Below, one piece after another: positions 56,628 to 64,000 of a DNA stretch of 64,000 nucleotides. The stretch's first letter is position 1; every line of letters starts with the position of its first letter. The DNA comes from Proales similis (taxonomy: Eukaryota > Rotifera > Eurotatoria > Ploima > Proalidae), in assembly GCA_019059635.1 (NCBI GenBank), contig JAGVRJ010000007.1, positions 1,178,001 to 1,242,000 of the forward strand, in the 5' to 3' direction. The notes under the pieces were generated by a model, which saw nothing but the letters and a program-made list of their open reading frames with translations, had not been told where the DNA came from and did not search any database. Made by a program: the position numbers and the translations under genes.

Positions 56628-59600
56628 TCAGTGTGAGTTGGTTTCTTTCAAATGCCGAAGCACGTCCTTTTTTGTGATGACGCCCTTCAAAGATCCGTTG
56701 CCCAGCACAAAAATGATTCTCAGCCCAAGCTTGCGGAACATTTCCACAACGATCTCCATTGAAGTGTGCTCGCTCACTGTAATCGGATAGACGTCCACTA
56801 GACGGTGCAAATAAAATACGTTTTCATTCAATCTGCCCGACGGCCGGCTAAAAGAGACCAGGCTCTCGCCTGGCAGGTTTTTATGCTTTTTTTGCTGCAA
56901 AAGCGCAAGCTTCAGGTCGCGTCTTAGTACATAGCCGACTAGAAATCGAGATTCTTGGGATTCAATCACCGGAAAGCCCGTGAAGTTGGTCGAATTCAAA
57001 AGGCCTTCGACTTCAAACAGGCTCATGCCTTCGCGGTAAAATACGCTGATGGGCGGATCGTCCGTCCTTGGCCAACAGGGGTTTTATATTTGGTCAGTGC
57101 GTGCAAAGACCAAAAGATAGCCTACCTCGGTTTCATTACTTCTCGCGCAGTCGAACTCAGATAGAAGTCGTCTTTGTTTTCCAGAAACGGATAATTGTTG
57201 AGTTTGATGTAGGCGTCGTAGATTCCGTCTCGGCCGAAAGCATCGCCAACCCACTTGGCGGTTACGGCAGCGGCCATCAGAGGCACGATGTAAGTAAGGC
57301 CTCCGGTCAGCTCGAACATAATAACGACCAGTGAAACTAAAGGCACCAAAGATTCGATAAATGATTTAAAGCGTTCTATTCGGCCAGTAATCAGCTCACC
57401 GGTCATTTTGGTCACTCCGCCTAGAAAAGCGCAGGCTCCAACCAGAGCATACAGGCCTGGAGTGACACAGTTCTCGTCCGCCTTGCTGCATTCGTTTTTG
57501 AACAGAAAGAAGTTCGGATTGTGACTAGAGACAAAAGCAACGAGCAGGTCAAATAGACTTTGATTGCGAGCTAAATTAAAAACGAGCTGGTTCACTTACA
57601 ATGCGAGTTGTTCGACAATTATTCCCAGGATGCGACCGGCTATTGCTCCAATGCTCATGCTCGGAATCAAGAGACCGCTCGGCACTTTGGCACTGATTGT
57701 GAAAATCATCAAAACGATCTGAACGATAAGAGCGAAAAAGAGCTGCCACAGAGCTTTGTAGACGCCTGGTCCCGCATTTGCTGCCACTACTTTAGCGGTG
57801 CTGCTGGTGAAATTCCTCTCGTAGTTGCACAAATTTGATTCATCTTCAGCACGGCATTGGCCGACCAGAGTTTTGATCAGCTCGGTCATGGAGATGCGAG
57901 TAAACGGATTTGGGTATATGATGATCGAAGTGACAAAAGCCAGGACTAGGACTTCAGTGATTGGATAGCTTCCGATCTTGGTTCGCCGCTTGTAGCGACA
58001 CCACAAGATGTTGCATTTGCGAAAGAGAGCGCCCCACAGGCCTCCGAGAGCGCCCAACAACGCGAAAGGAATCAGCTCGAAAGATGACCACGGCGCTTGA
58101 TAGTCTATGCTGAACTGCACATCGTGTCCGTTGCCGTACGGATTGATCAAACGGACAGCAAATGCGCCTATCATGGCGCAAAAAAAAGAGCGCCACATGG
58201 TTTTGAGCGGAAAATAGTAGCTCACTTCCTCGAGACTGAAGAGAACGCCGCCGATCGGAGCCCCGAATGCGACTGCTACACCGGCGGCTGAGGCTGCGGA
58301 GAGAATCTCTCGCTTTTTGGCTTCGTTCCGTCCATATTTCGGAAAGAGGTAGGAGAATATGTTGCCGCAGCAGCAAGCAATATGCACAAACGGCCCTTCT
58401 TTGCCAAGTATGAGACCTGAGCTGGTGGCCAGTATGAGGCCAATCGACTTGATCAGGAATGTCCATTTGCCAAGGAAGCCGCGTATAATGAAGCCTCCCA
58501 GGATCGTTTTGATCTAGACCGAATGATAAGCGGTTTGTGCGGGAACAATTTAGGGACTGAGAGGGTTCATGAAATGTTTACTTCAGGAATTCCTGATGAT
58601 GACGCATATGGTGCGAAGGCTCTGACGAGCAGGACTGCGCCGCCGGCAAGCAGCACGGCCCAAAATACGAAAAATAAATAGCTGATGAAGTACTCAAAGG
58701 GCCCTTGATTCCAGAGGTTGAGCACTTCTGGCCAAGAGAACCATTCTGGGCATCTGAATGAGGCAGTCTTGTCCAGCTCGATGCTCTTGGATGCCCAGCA
58801 GCACTGCTCTCGATTAAGCCAGAACGCGTTCAAGCAGATTCCGGTTTTGAGGTTTGTGATCCAGCTTGTTCCGATGTCGACCACGGCAGCCACAATGCCC
58901 GACGAGAGGCCGATTAGAAGAACGCAAATCCATCCAGACCACTGATCGTTCAAAGTAACAAGCTTTTGAAACAGTCCATCGCCAGTCTGCTGCTTGATGA
59001 GACGTGTGCGAAGTCGGTCCCGAGTCAAGTCCTTGAGCCAATCGATCGTGTGAAAATCGTCATATTGACCGCGCATGGTGTCCTGCTCTTCGATGCTCGT
59101 GTCGAACGGATTGACCAGTCCGTGGGAGCGATCGACAAGATCGCTCACGTCTCTGCGAGCGTCTGTTGTTATCTCTATCAGCTCTCTTTCAAAATTCGCC
59201 ATGTTGCTTCTTCTTGACGACATTTCGACCAGTTCGCCTGTTGTTTGTCTGTGTTTGGCAAACCGATTGCTCACAAATTGAACAAATGCTGAAAAAGAGA
59301 AATATTAACTAAACTCTCAAAATCGGTTGGACAAAGGCATAATGTGGCTTAAGGCTGTTGGCAAGAGTAATTATGCACCATAATCAAATTCATAAATGCT
59401 TACGACGTGAAACCTTTCGTTCAAATTCGAGTCTTATACTGAAATCACGAGACTTATCTACACGGAGCTACATTTTCTTGAGTAGAAATTTCTCATTTGC
59501 CGCCGGTCGATTTTAATATTTAATAATCATGACAACCCGGTCAATAGGAAGAAAAGTTTCGCGGAAAAGAGGTGAAAAAACAAACGGGACAATAATCTGC

Positions 59601-59770
59601 TCTTTATATTGCTTGTTGCGCGCTTGTTTGTTGAGGGCTGATTTTAGAGATATCTGAAAGTACTTACGGTCATCCGAAATGCAGTTGACATCGTACAGAG
59701 GATTGGAGACACTGTTCAGCGAGTTGTAGGAAGGAGGACCGTTCCTATCGAACAGCTTTTTTCTTTCCAT
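56628..59770 (-). CDS. CLC-3/4/5-type chloride/proton exchanger
   Basis: Endosomal 2Cl-/H+ exchanger of the CLC-3/4/5 branch. From ATG 59770 a short first exon ([20 protein letters not shown]) is followed by a 370-380-nt intron, then [15 protein letters not shown] and the conserved cytosolic block [11 protein letters not shown] with RDRLRTRL. Membrane-domain motifs are [20 protein letters not shown], the gating glutamate in [40 protein letters not shown], the proton glutamate in [40 protein letters not shown] and [19 protein letters not shown]. Both glutamates present indicates an exchanger rather than a channel. Two C-terminal CBS domains end [19 protein letters not shown]. Other introns are short. 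The reverse polyadenylation signal is near 56469. Confidence 0.94.
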
Positions 59771-60977
59771 ATTTCAGATCAAAGTGTTTCAAGTCTAAAC
59801 TGCGATCTTGCCTTTTCGAAGATTAAAAGCGTTTTTGGACAGGAAAAAAGCGAAAAATTGCGGATTAGAGAAATTATCAATAGCGAATGAGTGACGCTCA
59901 TTTGAGGACGAGCGGTGCTGGCCTAAAACAAGTTGGCTGAAAATGCAACTTGCAGAATCAAGCAGATGAAAAAATGCGGTAATTGCGGTGTTTGGTTTGC
60001 GTCATAGAGTCTGGCCTATAAGAAAACTGGCAGCAGATAAGGCCGGCGTTTGACTAGCAAGATGCCTTTTTCTGTCATGAACGCAAATATTCCATGCGCG
60101 ACCGAGCCATTCTCTCCCTCTTTCTATTTCCTCTTCTCTTACGAGCATCTTATTAATTATTGAATTAAGTAATTCACTCGCTAACCCTCTCTCTCCGTCT
60201 CTCTCTCTCTCTCTCTTTCTCTCTGTGTGGCTGGTCCTGCATCGCCACCGACCTGCGTTTGAAGGCGTTCGTTTAATGTGACTGAAAGCCAAATAAATAC
60301 TTCCCATCTGAATACAGCCTTACATCAATAATTAATTAAATAGAAGTACTGATAGACGGCCTGCCTGAAAATGAGCAGCTCTAAGCAAAGTTGCGTTTGA
60401 ATTCAGCCAATCAACCTAAAGCGCCTCTTCCGCTTTGACGAACCTCTTAATCCAGAGCGCGCCTGCAAATCAAACCCCTCTCAAGTCCAACTTTTTTTAT
60501 TTGGCGAATGAATTTCGAACAACATTGACTCGGTGTTAATAATCCACTCATCCACTTGAACTCATCACGCTCGCTCGCAAATTAACTATGGGCCTTTATT
60601 TTTCCGGAATCAGGATTTTTTTTCGGTTTAGATTTTGCTCGCTAGGTAGCAATCAATTCACCTAGCATGCGATACTCAGTCAGACTGGTTTATCTCTGCC
60701 TAAAGGGTTCAAGCAGTCCAAGAACTAAATCGCAAAAGGTCGTGTCACTCACAGTCAAGAAACCTTTTTTTGCAATCTGTCAGGCATTTCAATCAATCAT
60801 GCGAATGCGTCTGGGAAGCTTGGAGAAGTAACGAGAAACACAAAGCAGCCAGAATGGGTCTAAGAAACATCCTTAGGACCAAAGTTTATTTTAGAAAAAA
60901 AAACAGACAACCAGAATAAATAGAGTTGAATTGGCGTTTAATTGCTTGAGGCGATCAATTGAAATTAAAAAGCGGGC
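59771..60977. other. Intergenic region, 1.2 kb
   Basis: CLC promoter side and 3' flank of FAF2. A CT/GA dinucleotide tract spans about 60185-60222. A reverse polyadenylation signal for FAF2 lies near 60887. No gene is supported. Confidence 0.5.
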
Positions 60978-62591
60978 TCAGGCGTCCAAGTCGTTCACAA
61001 ACAAGATCATCGATTGGTTAATACCGCATTCTTCCAAAGTAGTCACACTCTGCTCGTTGCAGTCGATTTTTCGCCGCGGAAAGTTGTTGACTATTTCGAA
61101 ATTTAGCGGACACTCTTCGTTGCTAAACACAAACTTGTACAATAGAGAAGAAGAGTCGGTTTTGAGAAAGAGTCGATCGAATCGATTTCCGTTCGGCAAT
61201 TTGATCACAATCTTGACCACTTCGGCTGCAGATGCGTCCGGCTGTGGAGTGGATGCGAGTTCGCTTCGAAGCGCCTCTTTCCTATTCAACAAGGCCATTT
61301 CTCGCTCTTTCTCTTCTTGCTGGCGTCGAATTTCCAGCTCTTCGGCCTTTTTCTTTTCCTCATCCGCCTCTCGCTTTTTGCGCTCCTTTTCTCGGTCGGC
61401 GTTCAGCGACTCCAGATAGGCCTTGTTCTGCTCTTCGCGAATCTGCTGGTTTTGGGCCAGCTCTTCTCTTTGAATACGAGCCATGGTGAGTTCGGCTTCG
61501 TTTTCTCTCAAGGCCGCTTGCAGGTGATGAACGAGCTGCTCGGCATTCACTGGCCCTTCGATCCTTGTGACCAGAGTCATTCGGCGGTTCTTCAGCACCA
61601 TGATGCCCAAGAAGGGGAAGCGTCGCGCTTTTAGCAAATTGCAAACTTTCTGTCCTTCTGGCATCTCTTTGCCGCATGACCAGAATATGAACGAGCTATT
61701 TACAAAGTCAATCAGATTCTGATCGGCCAGTGTTTCTCGATTAACTTGATCGCATTCAGCGCTGTTCTTCTTGCTCACATACACAAGCATGAGTTTGAGC
61801 TCGCTCTTGGCGTCGGCGAGCGCCTTTTGAATCAAATTTGAAAATTTTTTTCCCCAAATTTAGAATAAAAAACTTTGTGTTTACTTGAGCAAAAGAGCCT
61901 TGGTAAAACTGCGGATGCTGGGTGCCGTACTTTTGGTTAAAATCGATCACATACTCGGCTATGTTGGCGAGCGGGTCGTAGTCGACTGGCAACGCATTAG
62001 ACTCGAAAAGTGAAGCTTTGCAGTGCATTCAATCGTATTTAACTATTTCAGGATGAGTCGAATGAAACCGGCACTTACTGAAGAATGAGACCAGCTCGAG
62101 CAATGTCGAAAATATGAACTTCAATGGAAGAGTGAAAATGAACACAGTCCATTCGAAGAATGTGCGTGGAACGATTTGATTTGCGCCGCTCGCCGAGTAG
62201 CTGACCGATCTCATCGAAGAGATGGACACGTTCGGAGGCAGGCCCTCAGATTCAGTACGCGGTCTCCTCGAGCTAATGGGCTCAATCGGCGGCTCGTTTT
62301 CGATTCTATTGAGCGGCACCTCGCCAAATGCATTCTGAATTGCCATCTGAAGCGGTCGTTTGATCACAAATGTTCAATTGACATTTCAAAGTGCTCATTC
62401 TACCTCAAGATTCCAGTCAAAGGCTTCGAGCATTCTTCTACATTCCTCAATTGACTCATTGCTTGTGATTTCCTGTGCATTCAAGTGAGATGTTGATGAC
62501 CAATTCGCAAACTTAGAGCTCGTCTGGCGCTCACCTGAAACTGAACCAAGAGCTCGGTGCGCTCGGCGGATAGATCTAGTTCGTCCGTCAT
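60978..62591 (-). CDS. FAF2: FAF2/UBXD8 ER-associated degradation adaptor
   Basis: ER and lipid-droplet adaptor that recruits the p97/VCP ATPase to ubiquitylated clients. From ATG 62591 the N terminus (MTDELDLSAERTELLVQFQE) begins a UBA domain containing SIEECRRMLEAFDWNLEMAI. A membrane hairpin follows (FFEWTVFIFTLPLKFIFSTL). The UAS thioredoxin-like domain reads YGTQHPQFYQGSFAQALADA, LKLMLVYVSKKNSAECDQVN, FWSCGKEMPEGQKVCNLLKA and RRFPFLGIMVLKNRRMTLVT. A long charged coiled coil (REKERKKREADEEKKKAEEL) leads to the UBX domain: VVKIVIKLPNGNRFDRLFLK, ending MILFVNDLDA. Domain order is exactly that of FAF2. Introns are short. Confidence 0.94.
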
Positions 62592-62985
62592 GATCAAGTC
62601 GAATTGAGAATTTACTTAATTTGTTGAACAATTTACATCAAACTCAGACCTGATCTCGAACCATCGTCAAGAGCGGCTCTAATTTGCATAAATTATTAAA
62701 GCCATACTTGACTAGCACGTTGCAGCCGCTTAGGGCTCAAGTTTGTCTTCATTTGCCCTTTGATCTGCCTCAAACTTGACGAGTGAGCGATTGATTTTGC
62801 TTTTCAGCGTTTCCTCGGATTTTATTTATTTTCAAAAATCATGGATCAACATATTCATGCGAAATGGAATTCTTTCTCTTTCTGGAATGGGATTCAATCA
62901 AACGCGGAATGTTTTTCAAATGAAATTAAATTTCGTTCTCTGTTTGATTTAATCGGTTCCGGACAAGAGAGAACAAGTAAACGGT

Positions 62986-63530
62986 TCATTTTGTTTTGAA
63001 AAAGAAATTTAGAATGCTGAGGGACATGAAAGTGGAGAGAACGTGATAAAGAGTGTGAATGCCAGTTGCAACGAAAGACCGATTCTCGAACCCGACGTGA
63101 GTGATTTCGAACAACACATAGACTGCGTTAAGAGTCAGAGTCAGAATGGTTCGTTCTGTGACGGTCGGCACCGGATAGATTCTGCTTCAAAAGCAGGTTA
63201 TTCAGAAAGATTAAAGGATTAGAACAGAATGTCTACTGACCGGGTGATAAATACGAGCAGAATGTTGAAGAGAAACGGACTCACAATGCACATGAGGAAA
63301 GGAACCTGGGGAGAGTAGCGCCATCTTGTTGTTTCGAAATTGCGCTGGTTTCCGAAATGGCTCCTGAAATGAAATTTTGAATAAAAGAACAGCTGAAATA
63401 GGCATCGTAAACGAATCACTTAATTTATCCAGATGTTGGCGAAGCCGCTTGAAGAGTACCAGAAAGCGCCGAGGAAAACAGTCGCAATGGTGCTGAGGCC
63501 AACCGCGCTGAGAAACACAGAGAGGCTCAT
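62986..63530 (-). CDS. DUF1761-like small membrane protein
   Basis: Minus-strand gene of three probable exons. Exon 1, from ATG 63530, reads MSLSVFLSAVGLTTIATVFL, then GAFWYSSSGFANIWIN, with the WYS...W pattern typical of DUF1761 proteins. Exon 2 (about 63380-63242) encodes SHFGNQRNFETTRWRY and a membrane helix (FLMCIVSPFLFNILLVFITR). Exon 3 (about 63184-62986) encodes RIYPVPTVTERTILTLTLNA, FEITHVGFENRSFVATGIHT and a final helix. About four membrane segments result. The exon 1 to exon 2 junction is a problem: after NIWIN the frame meets TAA immediately before a GTGATT donor. A GTACTC donor inside the WYS codons restores the frame as GAFW|SHFGN but deletes the conserved residues. It may be a non-standard junction, a base error or a decaying gene. 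Confidence 0.6.
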
Positions 63531-64000
63531 CTTTTTCGTTTTTCTATTCGTTCTTGATATTCTATTTGGAGTAGCTTAAGTAGCTGTGAATGAGAGACAA
63601 TGCCGGTTCGAACAAACCAATCCATGTCTATTTCGGTCCCAATTCGAATGCACACTCATTCATGGAGCGAGGCGTAATTTCTAGTCTCAGTTTGAACCAA
63701 ACATTCTTTATTAAAATTCTCGTTTCTATTTTGAGCCGTTCGTCTATTGCCTTCACACTCTGAGAAAATGCTTGTTTGAAGCAACATTAGCTTCTGTTTC
63801 AAACTAAAGTCGACCATCTTCTTTCGATATCGTTACCATAATGGCGGCAAATATTCGCACATAAATTTAATTCAAAAGCTAAATAAAACGCTAAATCCAG
63901 GTCCAGGAAATGAAAACTTAGAGAAGCGAAGAAATGTGAGAAAAAATCCGCTCGCTCTTTATATGCCATTTTTTTCTTTCAAGGGACTAGATTCGTTTAA
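63531..64000. other. Right flank
   Basis: Presumed promoter side of the DUF1761-like gene. No open frame or motif was recognised before the window ends. Confidence 0.45.

Overview
This is a eukaryotic, animal nuclear window. Genes carry spliceosomal introns, most of them only about 55 to 70 nt, and are packed tightly on both strands: about 22 protein-coding genes in 64 kb. Many neighbours are convergent, with stop codons 70 to 450 bp apart. An innexin (YYQWV signature), a chitin synthase and orthologues of SPATA4, TMEM131, ADAM17 and ABHD18 point to a ciliated invertebrate with a secondarily compact genome. A miniaturised spiralian such as a small annelid would fit, but that placement is inference and no phylogeny was run. 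No bacterial operons, CRISPR arrays, transposons, tRNA or rRNA genes were recognised.

Layout. 0.3-18.1 kb: RPL31 (+), an EF-hand protein (+), an Ig-like single-pass membrane protein (+), a second EF-hand protein (+), TMEM131 (+), TBC1D19 (-), and an unrecognised signal-anchored membrane protein (+). 18.5-24.3 kb: an intron-containing cytosolic-type HSP70 ending EEVN instead of EEVD (-), a small mitochondrial prag01/COX7-like protein (-), SPATA4 (+), and a second orphan Ig-like membrane protein (-). 25.3-38.5 kb: an SH2-tyrosine kinase of Tec type (+), RBX1 (+), ADAM17/TACE (+), an intronless HDAC1 (+), ABHD18 (+), and an innexin (-). 41.3-53.8 kb: a chitin synthase of roughly 6 kb (-), RABGGTB (+), and a cyclic-nucleotide-gated channel locus with two tandem pore+CNBD terminal exons but only one set of S1-S2 exons (-). 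54.1-63.5 kb: two divergent, almost identical Ran GTPase genes, a CLC-3/4/5-type chloride/proton exchanger (-), FAF2/UBXD8 (-), and a small DUF1761-like membrane protein (-).

The genes do not form a pathway; this looks like an ordinary gene-dense stretch. The strongest unusual signals are: (1) the CNG locus, where the downstream pore/CNBD exon has no N-terminal exons of its own but begins at the same intron position and phase as the upstream copy, suggesting alternative terminal exons with different pore filters; (2) the inverted Ran pair, with one visible difference in a 615-nt exon but clearly diverged introns, suggesting gene conversion; (3) the HSP70 EEVN tail; and (4) a small hydrophobic ORF nested antisense in an unusually long GC-AG intron of the chitin synthase.

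Exon junctions were deduced by eye from reading frame, splice consensus and family similarity. Where a gene is given as one span, that span includes its introns.
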